Below are positions 1-5,781 of a stretch of DNA of 6,297 nucleotides, piece after piece. Position 1 is the stretch's first letter, and every line of letters begins with the position of its first letter. The position numbers and the translations under genes were made by a program. Below the pieces are notes generated by a model. It was not told the DNA's origin. It ran no database searches and was given only the letters and a program-made list of their open reading frames with translations. The stretch comes from Acidobacteriota bacterium (lineage in GTDB: Bacteria > Acidobacteriota > Terriglobia > UBA7540), in NCBI GenBank assembly GCA_021789565.1, contig JAJYJL010000529.1, positions 1 through 6,297 on the forward strand, in the 5' to 3' direction.

Positions 1-39
1 GCTTGACCGCCGGCGCTTCCTGCGATGTTGGCGAATGGA

Positions 40-1191
40 TTAACCGGCAGTTTTCGTTTGAAGCGGCGGCTCCTTGCTTTGCACGACTACATCAAAGTTC
101 AAGCGCCCAATCACCTGGCCGCCAGGAGTTTCAACATCCACACGCCACGGACCCGGAGTGATTGCGGACGCTGCGGAAAAGGTCCGGTAGCCTCCGTCAC
201 GGCCCCCCACCACCGAAAGCGGGACACGGGCCCTTGTGATCCATTTGCCGCTTGCCCTGTCGAAATACTGCCATTCGTGAATGATCTTTGTGGTCAGCGC
301 AGTCGGAGAAAAAACCGCGGTATAAACCGTGAGCGGGTCGCCCGGCTTGACGTGGACGGTTTCACGGATGGCGAAGAAACGCGGCAGGAAATCAATCCAG
401 TTAATCCCTGTGAACCTATGGCTCTCGGCGGTTACTGTGTAATAGCCCCGACCTTTCACCTCCAGGGAGTGGAAGACGTCGGCTTGTTTGAGGGACAGGG
501 GAAGTGGTGGGATGAGGTTCAGGAAATAAAGTCCGTTCACGATGATCAGGATACCGGCGATGGAGCCTGCAATGGCCCATTTCGTCCGTCGCGCGAACCG
601 CTGGCGGGAAAAAGCCGCGAGGACCAGAAGGACAATGCTGATGGCCGCCACGCTTATAATCCCGCTGATCAGGAACACCCTTGTGCTGATCTGGTGCATC
701 AGTATCGGTACGACATAAATGGCAAAAGCGTAGAAGGTAAAGAACAACAGCGCGAGCTGGAATGACAGGCGCGCAAACCGGTGCTTCAAGGATTCGTTTG
801 CGACAAACGCAAGAGCCAGGATCAGAAGAAACGGCCAGCTTGTCTCAATGGTGCCGCTCCGGAAGTAAAAGACGAGATAGACGGAGAGGATGCCTCCGAA
901 GAAAAACTGCATCAGGTTCACGAGCCAGAAGTGAATCTCGTGCGGGTCCGCTTCCGGTGGTGTTCCTTTTTTGTGCGCGGCGTTGCCCAGCAGATTGATC
1001 CAGACGGCGCAAACGGTCACGATTGCGAGGTGCGCGGCGACCCAGAAATTGTCCCAGAAGACATCGACGCGCTGCAGAGTGAGGGCGTCAAAAACGAATC
1101 CGCCGATGAGGGAGAGTGAAGAAATCGGCCGCTCAAGCCGTGAGTACCACCTTCGTGCAAGACCCCGTGCCGATTTTTCACCAATAGGCAT
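40..1191 (-). CDS. Multi-pass membrane protein with C-terminal DUF2914 domain
   Basis: Predicted inner-membrane protein of 383 residues; its biochemical role is unknown. About seven hydrophobic segments are visible, near residues 23-39, 50-70, 91-112, 118-132, 141-165, 170-195 and 204-228. A soluble C-terminal domain follows, with the DUF2914 hallmarks HEWQYFD (305-311), VVGGRDGGYRTFS (327-339), PGPWRVDVET (346-355) and GQVIGRLNFDV (358-368). The N-terminal stretch GGFVFDALTLQRVD (30-43) is also typical of the longer membrane members of this family. The frame extends upstream to a TTG at 1287. I prefer the ATG at 1191 because the extra 32 residues do not look like family sequence and a TACAAT box (1216-1221, minus strand) lies just upstream; no clear Shine-Dalgarno site supports either start. 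The stop is TAA at 40-42. It appears to be a stand-alone gene, unrelated to the sugar cluster. The family call is firm; function and exact start are not. Confidence 0.85.
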   Translation of the reverse strand: MPIGEKSARGLARRWYSRLERPISSLSLIGGFVFDALTLQRVDVFWDNFWVAAHLAIVTVCAVWINLLGNAAHKKGTPPEADPHEIHFWLVNLMQFFFGGILSVYLVFYFRSGTIETSWPFLLILALAFVANESLKHRFARLSFQLALLFFTFYAFAIYVVPILMHQISTRVFLISGIISVAAISIVLLVLAAFSRQRFARRTKWAIAGSIAGILIIVNGLYFLNLIPPLPLSLKQADVFHSLEVKGRGYYTVTAESHRFTGINWIDFLPRFFAIRETVHVKPGDPLTVYTAVFSPTALTTKIIHEWQYFDRASGKWITRARVPLSVVGGRDGGYRTFSAASAITPGPWRVDVETPGGQVIGRLNFDVVVQSKEPPLQTKTAG

Positions 1192-1376
1192 ACCGGAATG
1201 CGTTTCGAAATATTTATTGTAAGTGAGACGCGAGAAAGCAAACCAACAATTCTTCAACTCAAAACTGTTGGCTTTACAGCTTACCAAAAGAGCAAGAGCG
1301 CTGCATTAAAAGCCAGAACCTTGAATGAAGCGCCGGGACGATTCACGATCTCTGCATGCTTCTCTAACCGAGGAGA
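1192..1376. other. Short intergenic gap upstream of the DUF2914 gene
   Basis: This AT-richer stretch separates the membrane protein gene from the dehydrogenase fragment. On the minus strand it holds a TACAAT box (1216-1221), which could be the -10 element of the membrane protein gene; a TTGGTT sequence lies 19 bases upstream of it, so the -35 match is poor. A six-base inverted repeat (CCAACA 1243-1248 and TGTTGG 1266-1271) has a long 17-base spacer and no T-run. I see no convincing terminator and no coding signal other than the unlikely TTG-start extension of the membrane protein. Confidence 0.3.
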
Positions 1377-1697
1377 TTACAGAGCCGCTTCGTACAACGC
1401 CGCCATGTCGGCCTCCGTGCACGGCCTGGGATTCAAAGTGTGGCAGGCATCTTCCATGGCCTTTGCGGAAAGGGCGGGAATCATGTCACGCCGGATACCC
1501 AATGCGGTCAGGAGCTTGGGAACACCGACTTCCTTGAGCAATTCCCGCACGCGGTCGATAGCGGCTGAACCTGCGTCATGCACTGACATGCCGGAAACGT
1601 TCAAACCCATTGCAACAGCGAGGTCACGCAGGCGATCTTCTGCAACAGAGCGGTTGAACTCCAGCACGTAAGGCAGAATCGCTTCCGTTAGGGGCAA
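1377..1697 (-). pseudogene. 3' remnant of an iron-containing alcohol dehydrogenase
   Basis: The frame encodes only the C-terminal end of a group III (Fe-dependent) alcohol dehydrogenase of the FucO/lactaldehyde reductase or 1,3-propanediol dehydrogenase type. Recognisable family blocks are EAILPYVLEFNR, RLRDLAVAMGL, LLTALGIRRDMIPALSAKAMED and the closing TLNPRPCTEADMAALYEAAL. Family members have about 380-400 residues; here about 106 remain. Homology stops just after the position of the last metal-binding histidine (the PHG motif, His277 in E. coli FucO), which here reads as unrelated LPL. The nucleotide-binding domain and all four Fe ligands are therefore absent. An in-frame TGA lies at 1725-1727 and the only early start is a TTG at 1697 without a ribosome site. 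The end (TAA, 1377-1379) is intact. It lies downstream of the oxidoreductase gene in the same orientation and may be a decayed former member of that cluster. Function is not expected. Confidence 0.85.
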
Positions 1698-1790
1698 TAC
1701 CGGACTGAAAACGCTGATAGCAGATCATCTCCAGAGTGTACCTGTCGGCTTTCGATTCGACCTGCAAGAGGTGCCCCACGGTATTGTTCT

Positions 1791-1961
1791 TTACGGTTCG
1801 GCAAGATTGTTGCGGCAATAGGCTACCGCAATCCAACGGGCCTTTGGGGCGCTGTGCAAAGAAGGAAGGAAATCCACCATGGGGCGAAACCCGGAGAGAG
1901 TGGAAATCTCTTCCAATTCAGCAAGCTCCTTACCCGAGGGGATAGCATCGAACCCTCTCAT
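1791..1961 (-). CDS. Doubtful small ORF, 56 residues
   Basis: A short frame opens with ATG at 1961, preceded on the minus strand by AAGGAG (1975-1980) at a rather long spacing of 13 bases. The product begins MRGFDAIPSGKELAELEEIS and matches no family I recognise. Its last third (PKARWIAVAYCRNNLAEP) is read through the REP-like hairpin at 1810-1831, so the C-terminus is probably repeat-encoded rather than a conserved protein. It could be the 5' end of a gene truncated by insertion of the repeat, or a chance frame. I consider translation possible but unlikely. Confidence 0.15.
   Translation of the reverse strand: MRGFDAIPSGKELAELEEISTLSGFRPMVDFLPSLHSAPKARWIAVAYCRNNLAEP
1810..1831. repeat. REP-like hairpin element
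   Basis: On the plus strand TTGCGGCA (1810-1817) and TACCGCAA (1824-1831) form an inverted repeat around the six-base loop ATAGGC. Seven of eight positions pair, and the eighth is a G-U wobble when transcribed from the minus strand. Outer bases GATT (1805-1808) and AATC (1830-1833) could extend the stem if a bulge is allowed. From memory, short palindromes of this GGATTGCGGTAG-type sequence recur between genes in some environmental bacteria and give spurious peptides beginning MDCGSLLP, which is exactly what one frame gives here. There is no T-run, so a terminator role is less likely than a dispersed repeat. Confidence 0.5.
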
Positions 1962-2140
1962 CGTGGGAAGTTTTCTCCTTGTTCCTTTCACGGCAAGTTT
2001 TTAAGGTCGGTGGTAGGTAGTCATCTTAGACCCAAGGCATCCTAAACATCCAGGCAAACAACTGCCACAAATCTGGCCGATCCGACATGGCTAAAATGAG
2101 AGCACGACGGCTGTGAACCTGTTCTTTTACCCGGCGACTT

Positions 2141-3166
2141 CTACGCTTTCAGATGGATAGTTCGGCCCTCCCCCGCTGACTGGTATGCCGCTAGGGCGAC
2201 TTGAACCGCGGCACGCCCGTCTTCGCCCGTAACCGAAGGTGGCCGACCCTCTCGAATGCTTGCCAAGAACTCCTCGCCTTGCAGCCGATAGGACTCCATC
2301 CGTACCGCATCCAACATGCCTTTGCCCTTCCAGTCCACCGGGGCCTGCTCGGCCACGACCTCCCACTTTCCGTCTTTGCCCATGCGTAGCTTGCCGTAAG
2401 CATCCAAATCCAAATTTCCTTGTTCCCCAACTATCCAAGCCCCGAAACCACTGGAGGTAAAGCATGGATTCGCGATGTCCCAGGACTCCCACAGCGTCGC
2501 CATCGTGCCGTCGGTTAATCCCAGCAGTAGCATCGCCGAAGACTCATTCCCCGAAACTGCGTCTCGTTGTACGTGCGCAGTGACGCTGGAAATCTCTGCG
2601 CCCGTCAGCCAGCGTATCCGGTCGATGTTGTGGATGGCGTGGCCGATCAGAGTACCCAGATTTTCGGGACGACGTTGCCACGGTGGCAGGGCTCCGAGAC
2701 CTCCGCTCTCAAGCATGCGCTCGCTGATCATTTTGATACGTCCAATGGCCCCGTCTTGAATTATGTCGCGCGCCACCATGTTGCACACGCGGAACCGCTG
2801 CCCAAAGGCGACCATCAGACTCGTGTGATTGCGACGGCTGGCCTCGATCATCCGATCGCAATCGGCGACGCTTGTTGCCATGGGCTTATCAACGAGTGCA
2901 TGTTTGCCGTGCTCGGCCGCTTCAATTACTTGTGCGGCGTGCGCACTATGCGGCGAGTGAATGAACACCGCGTCAATATCCGAGCGCGAAAACAAGGTGC
3001 TTGGAGACAGATCACAGTCTACCTCGTATTCCCTGGCAAGAGCCTCGGCACGTGAACCACCCGCAACGGAAACCAGTTCTGCATCTTTAAGATAGCGTGT
3101 AACAGTTTCGGCCGTCGTTCGACCCATGAATCCGGAGCCAATAATCCCAATCCTGATTCTTCTCAT
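2141..3166 (-). CDS. Gfo/Idh/MocA family NAD(P)-dependent oxidoreductase
   Basis: A cytoplasmic sugar or cyclitol dehydrogenase of 341 residues, the usual length for the family. The N-terminal Rossmann fold shows the dinucleotide motif GIIGSGFMG (7-15). The family lysine motif is DKP at 93-95 (usually EKP), with Lys94 the expected catalytic residue. The C-terminal substrate domain carries HNID (179-182), matching the HxxD active-site pair, followed by RIRWLTG. Members oxidise or reduce a hydroxyl on glucose, myo-inositol, glucose-6-phosphate, UDP-sugars and others, so the substrate cannot be named. The start is ATG at 3166 with only a weak AAGG upstream; the stop is TAG at 2141-2143. It follows the aminotransferase in the same direction after 139 bases. 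By established precedent (NtdC with NtdA, inositol dehydrogenase with StsC), such dehydrogenases supply a keto-sugar to a DegT-type aminotransferase. The family is certain; the pairing is inferred. Confidence 0.93.
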   Translation of the reverse strand: MRRIRIGIIGSGFMGRTTAETVTRYLKDAELVSVAGGSRAEALAREYEVDCDLSPSTLFSRSDIDAVFIHSPHSAHAAQVIEAAEHGKHALVDKPMATSVADCDRMIEASRRNHTSLMVAFGQRFRVCNMVARDIIQDGAIGRIKMISERMLESGGLGALPPWQRRPENLGTLIGHAIHNIDRIRWLTGAEISSVTAHVQRDAVSGNESSAMLLLGLTDGTMATLWESWDIANPCFTSSGFGAWIVGEQGNLDLDAYGKLRMGKDGKWEVVAEQAPVDWKGKGMLDAVRMESYRLQGEEFLASIREGRPPSVTGEDGRAAVQVALAAYQSAGEGRTIHLKA

Positions 3167-3305
3167 AAGCCCGCCTTGCCCCGCAGAAAATCAACAGTCG
3201 ATGCGTGTCCGGCTATGCCCGATTGTGCGGGGTGTGGGGGGATGGGGCTGGGGAGGGGAGAGGAGAGGAACAGGGCTGCGGTGCAGAGGATTTTCAGGGA
3301 ATGTT
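3167..3305. other. G-quadruplex motif in the gap between aminotransferase and oxidoreductase genes
   Basis: Within this 139-base gap the plus strand has five runs of four or more G (3229-3232, 3236-3241, 3244-3247, 3250-3253, 3255-3258) separated by loops of one to three bases, followed by a purine-rich tail to about 3270. This is a textbook intramolecular G-quadruplex pattern. Both flanking genes are transcribed leftward, so the G-rich strand is the template and the transcript is C/U-rich. I see no promoter, no stable hairpin terminator and no small gene in the gap. The tract could pause polymerase or lower expression of the downstream oxidoreductase; that role is inference. Confidence 0.6.
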
Positions 3306-4562
3306 TCAATGCCGCTCTTCCGCCTTCAGGGGGCTCTGCGCCGGCAGCAGGTCCTGGGACAGCGCCTGGACCTTGCCGCACGCTTCCACAATGTCGTCGA
3401 CATCCTTCTCGGTCCCCAGAAACAAGCTCTGTTCCAACCAGATCCCGTCGCGGCACAGCCGCTCGCACTCCGGCAGGTTCAGGGATTCATAATCCTGGCC
3501 GGGTTCCCAGCTGCCGCAGGCGCAGGGCGGCAGGTTCTGCCGCTGAAACAGCGGATTGCGGTAAAGCGGATACGGATATGCCGCCTTGGCCGGGATGCCT
3601 TCGGCCTGCAGAGCGCGCAGAAACAGGCCGCGGTCCAGACCCTGGAAGGCCCCACCCTCATAGCGTAACGTCACCAGGTAATGCGGCTGTGAGGTCACGC
3701 GCGGGTCATCGGCCGCCAGTTCCAGCCCCGGCACGGACTTCAGCCGTTCCCGCAATCGCGCCACATTCGCCCGGCGCGTGCGCGTCTGCTCCTGCAGCCT
3801 GGCCAGTTGCTCCATCAGCACCGCCGCCTGCAGGCCCGTCATGCGGTAGTTGCTGCCGAGCGTAAAATGCTCAAACCAGCCCCCCGCCCCCCGCCGGCCG
3901 TGATTGCAGTAAGACCAGCACTTCTCGGCCAGTGTCTCCGAGCGGGTCAGGATCATGCCGCCTTCGCCCGACGTCATCAGCTTGAAAGCCTGGAAGCTGA
4001 AGGTGGCCAGGTCCCCGAAGTTCCCCACCGGCGTGCCGCGCCACCCCGCTCCCTGCGCGTGCGCCGAATCTTCAATGATGGCCAGCCCGTGACGGTCGGC
4101 GATCCTCCGCAGGGCGTCCATGTCCGCCGGATGTCCGCCGAAATGCACCGGAATGATCGCCCGGGTGCGCGGCGTGAGGGCCGCTTCCACCGATTCCGGC
4201 GAGAGGTTCAGCGTGGCGGGATCAATATCGGCGAAGACCGGCACGCCGTGGCACAGCATCACGCTGCTGGCCGTGGCAACAAAAGTGATGGCCGGAACAA
4301 TCACCTGGTCCCCGCACCGTACCCCCACCGACCGCAGCGCAACCTCCAGGGCGATGGTCCCGTTCACGCACGAGATCGCATAAGGAACCTGATGGAGCGC
4401 CGCAAAGGCGGTTTCGAATTCCTTGACTTTCGGGCTGTAGCCGCCCCAGTTGCCGCTCCCAAGCACGGCCACCACGGCTTGTTCCTCCGCCGCCCCGTGC
4501 TGCGGCCAGCCGGGATAGGGTTCAGTCCGCACCGGAGTCCCGCCCAGCAACGCGAGGCCCAC
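3306..4562 (-). CDS. DegT/DnrJ/EryC1/StrS family PLP-dependent aminotransferase
   Basis: A cytoplasmic sugar or cyclitol aminotransferase of 418 residues, which transfers an amino group (usually from glutamate or glutamine) to a keto-sugar through pyridoxal phosphate. The N-terminus LALLGGTPVRTEPYPGWP is typical of the StsC-like branch. Cofactor signatures are VNGTIALE (66-73, phosphate contact), IIEDSAHAQG (162-171, Asp165 to the PLP ring nitrogen) and FSFQAFKLMTSGEGG (188-202), where Lys194 forms the Schiff base. GSNYRMTGLQAAVL (236-249) is a further family block. The start is GTG at 4562, supported by a perfect GGAGG at 4571-4575 (minus strand) eight bases upstream, inside the end of the IclR gene. 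Only one base separates the IclR stop from this GTG, implying translational coupling. The stop is TGA at 3306-3308. Four cysteines near the C-terminus (347, 349, 366, 370) are noted without an assigned role. Family certain; substrate unknown. Confidence 0.94.
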   Translation of the reverse strand: MGLALLGGTPVRTEPYPGWPQHGAAEEQAVVAVLGSGNWGGYSPKVKEFETAFAALHQVPYAISCVNGTIALEVALRSVGVRCGDQVIVPAITFVATASSVMLCHGVPVFADIDPATLNLSPESVEAALTPRTRAIIPVHFGGHPADMDALRRIADRHGLAIIEDSAHAQGAGWRGTPVGNFGDLATFSFQAFKLMTSGEGGMILTRSETLAEKCWSYCNHGRRGAGGWFEHFTLGSNYRMTGLQAAVLMEQLARLQEQTRTRRANVARLRERLKSVPGLELAADDPRVTSQPHYLVTLRYEGGAFQGLDRGLFLRALQAEGIPAKAAYPYPLYRNPLFQRQNLPPCACGSWEPGQDYESLNLPECERLCRDGIWLEQSLFLGTEKDVDDIVEACGKVQALSQDLLPAQSPLKAEERH

Positions 4563-4563
4563 G

Positions 4564-5358
4564 CTAATGTCCTCCCGCAGCGCTGGGGCTGGTCGGCAAG
4601 GGCGTGTACCGGAGCGTCGTCGAAATCCTCCGGCAGGTGTCCATCAGCGATTGCGCCAGCTCCCCGTCCCGCTTGTGGTTGATCCGTCCCGCCGGCCCCG
4701 ATATGCTGATCGCCGCAACAACCTCGCCGGCCGCATTAAATATCGGCGCCGCCACGCAACGCGCTCCCGAGGAATCCTCGCCGTTATCGACGGCAAACCC
4801 GTGCTCCCGCACGCGTCCCAGTTCCCGCTTGAAAGCCGCTGAGTCCCGGACCGTGTGGTCCGTCAGATGCTGGATGGGATACTTCTGCAGGATGGCGTCC
4901 ACCTGCTCTTCCAACAGGTGCGACAGCAGGCACTTGCCGAGCGCCGTCGAGAAGAGCGGGCTTCGCATTCCTGCATGCGCCGCAAGCCTAAAGGCGTACG
5001 GACTTTCGATGACGTGGATGTACAAAACGTCGCCGCCGTCAATCACTCCCAGATTGACAGTCTCTTTAAAACGGTTCAGCAGCACGGTCATCAGCGGCCC
5101 TGAAAGCCGGATCAATTCGCGCGTGGGCTGAGCGCCCAGGCACAGGTTCTCCCAGCGCGAGGTCAGGGAATAACGGCCCTGGGTGTCCTTTTCCGCATAG
5201 CCCAGCTGGACCAGAGTGTAAAGAATCCGGAACACTGAACTCTTGATCATGCGCGTGCGCGAAGCCAGCTCACCAAGCGAAACCTCACGCTGGCCGTTAA
5301 ACGATTCAACAACCTTCAGCGTCCGCTCGATCGCCGCAATGTAGTTCCGTGCCGCCAT
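4564..5358 (-). CDS. IclR family transcriptional regulator
   Basis: A cytoplasmic DNA-binding regulator of 264 residues, a normal length for the family. The N-terminal winged helix-turn-helix covers roughly residues 9-75 and includes SLGELASRTRMIKSSVFRIL and LVQLGYAEKD. The C-terminal effector domain shows the IclR marks GMRSPLFSTALGKCLLS and GARCVAAPIFNAAGEVVAAI followed by SISGP. A GTG at 5376 would add six residues. I choose the ATG at 5358 because AGGA lies five bases upstream and the best promoter would place the transcript start near 5371, after the GTG. The stop is TAG at 4564-4566. It is the first gene of the operon with the aminotransferase and is divergent from the fucosidase, so it probably regulates itself and both sides. 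IclR proteins bind small catabolic effectors and may repress or activate; the effector here is unknown. Confidence 0.92.
   Translation of the reverse strand: MAARNYIAAIERTLKVVESFNGQREVSLGELASRTRMIKSSVFRILYTLVQLGYAEKDTQGRYSLTSRWENLCLGAQPTRELIRLSGPLMTVLLNRFKETVNLGVIDGGDVLYIHVIESPYAFRLAAHAGMRSPLFSTALGKCLLSHLLEEQVDAILQKYPIQHLTDHTVRDSAAFKRELGRVREHGFAVDNGEDSSGARCVAAPIFNAAGEVVAAISISGPAGRINHKRDGELAQSLMDTCRRISTTLRYTPLPTSPSAAGGH
4571..4575 (-). promoter_or_regulatory. Ribosome binding site of the aminotransferase
   Basis: A perfect GGAGG on the minus strand lies eight bases before the GTG at 4562 and within the last codons of the IclR gene. It fixes the GTG as the start and suggests that ribosomes ending on the regulator reinitiate on the aminotransferase. 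Confidence 0.85.
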
Positions 5359-5377
5359 CGGTATCCTGAATGCCACT

Positions 5378-5407
5378 TATATACACAATTCCCGCCCGCA
5401 TTGTAAA
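5378..5407 (-). promoter_or_regulatory. Candidate sigma-70-type promoter of the IclR-aminotransferase operon
   Basis: On the minus strand TTTACA (5402-5407) is a five-of-six match to a -35 box. It is followed after 18 bases by TATATA (5378-5383), a four-of-six -10 match in an AT-rich setting. Transcription would begin near 5371, leaving a short leader with AGGA before the ATG at 5358. Consensus matching only; the organism may use different promoter preferences. Confidence 0.5.
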
Positions 5408-5435
5408 GGTAAAAATCCCTCAAATCTTTCGGGCG

Positions 5436-5453
5436 TTCTTCCTGTAAGAAGAA
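5436..5453. promoter_or_regulatory. Inverted repeat, candidate operator
   Basis: TTCTTC (5436-5441) and GAAGAA (5448-5453) form perfect six-base arms around the spacer CTGTAA, an 18-bp dyad. It sits just upstream of the regulator's candidate -35 box. IclR-family dimers bind short dyads near their own promoters, so this is a reasonable autoregulatory site, but no binding motif for this protein is known. Confidence 0.4.
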
Positions 5454-5553
5454 ACATTATGAAAAATATGCAGGCCAATATCAAGCGAATGCGGTATCGG
5501 GAGCTAGCGGAACACACGAAGAGATACGAGCCAATTCTATTGTGAAGAATTCC

Positions 5554-5574
5554 TTGTCATGTGCTTCATGTCAA
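5554..5574. promoter_or_regulatory. Imperfect inverted repeat in the divergent region
   Basis: TTGTCATG (5554-5561) and CATGTCAA (5567-5574) match as an inverted repeat at seven of eight positions around a five-base spacer. The same segment also contains TCATGT twice as a direct repeat. It lies near the middle of the divergent region and could be a second operator. Chance occurrence is quite possible. Confidence 0.3.
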
Positions 5575-5719
5575 ACCTGGATGGTTATGGGGACCGATGC
5601 TTTGCACGATCTGACGACTGCGCCTGCAGGAAGGCAGGTCATAACACACGCCGTTCCTCCCGATTCAACTTCATGTTCTGGAGTTGTAATTAGGGTGAAC
5701 TTACGCGATCAGAAACGGT

Positions 5720-5748
5720 TTGCACGGCCAGATGATGTGAGCTATTTT
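5720..5748 (+). promoter_or_regulatory. Weak candidate promoter of the fucosidase gene
   Basis: TTGCAC (5720-5725) and TATTTT (5743-5748) are separated by exactly 17 bases. The -35 matches consensus at three of six positions and the -10 at four of six. A start near 5755 would give a leader of about 27 bases that includes the G-rich ribosome site before 5782. A weak promoter would fit a gene needing an activator, but this is inference. Confidence 0.3.
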
Positions 5749-5781
5749 AGGGGCGCACTTGAAGCCACAAGGGGGAATTCC

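Larger units (their letters stand above)
1698..2140. other. Intergenic region with remnant-like and repeat sequence
   Basis: These 443 bases lie between the broken dehydrogenase and the end of the oxidoreductase gene. I find no dehydrogenase homology in any minus frame here, so the missing 5' part of that gene is deleted rather than frameshifted nearby. Contents that can be named are a REP-like hairpin (1810-1831) and a doubtful 56-codon frame (1791-1961). No strong rho-independent terminator follows the oxidoreductase stop at 2141; only short 4-bp stems without a T-run are visible. Confidence 0.4.
5377..5781. other. Divergent intergenic regulatory region
   Basis: About 405 bases separate the IclR regulator gene from the fucosidase gene. 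The region is AT-richer than its flanks and I see no coding frame or structured RNA in it. It holds a candidate regulator promoter next to 5380-5407, a weaker fucosidase promoter at 5720-5748, and two imperfect inverted repeats (5436-5453, 5554-5574). The size and the divergent layout suggest it carries the control sites for both transcription units. Confidence 0.6.

Noticed and set aside
25..765. Plus-strand frame of 246 codons
   Set aside because: Antisense to the well-supported DUF2914 gene, with no recognisable domain.
1243..1271. CCAACA/TGTTGG inverted repeat as a terminator
   Set aside because: Only six-base arms, a 17-base loop and no T-run; it would not be a stable terminator.
1624..1836. 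Minus-strand frame beginning MDCGSLLP
   Set aside because: It starts inside the REP-like hairpin and runs out of frame into the dehydrogenase remnant; a repeat-derived spurious frame.
2567..3055. Plus-strand frame of 162 codons
   Set aside because: Antisense to the Gfo/Idh/MocA gene, whose motifs are clear on the other strand.
3176..3865. Plus-strand frame of 229 codons
   Set aside because: Low-complexity proline/alanine/arginine translation antisense to the aminotransferase end and the G-rich gap; no motif.
3807..4682. Long plus-strand open frame of 291 codons
   Set aside because: It lies antisense to the aminotransferase and its product is arginine/proline/histidine-rich with no family motif; it is a shadow of a GC-rich gene.
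5601..5726. TTTGCACG occurring twice in the divergent region (5601-5608 and 5719-5726)
   Set aside because: An eight-base repeat is expected about once by chance in a region this size, and the same word also appears near position 79.
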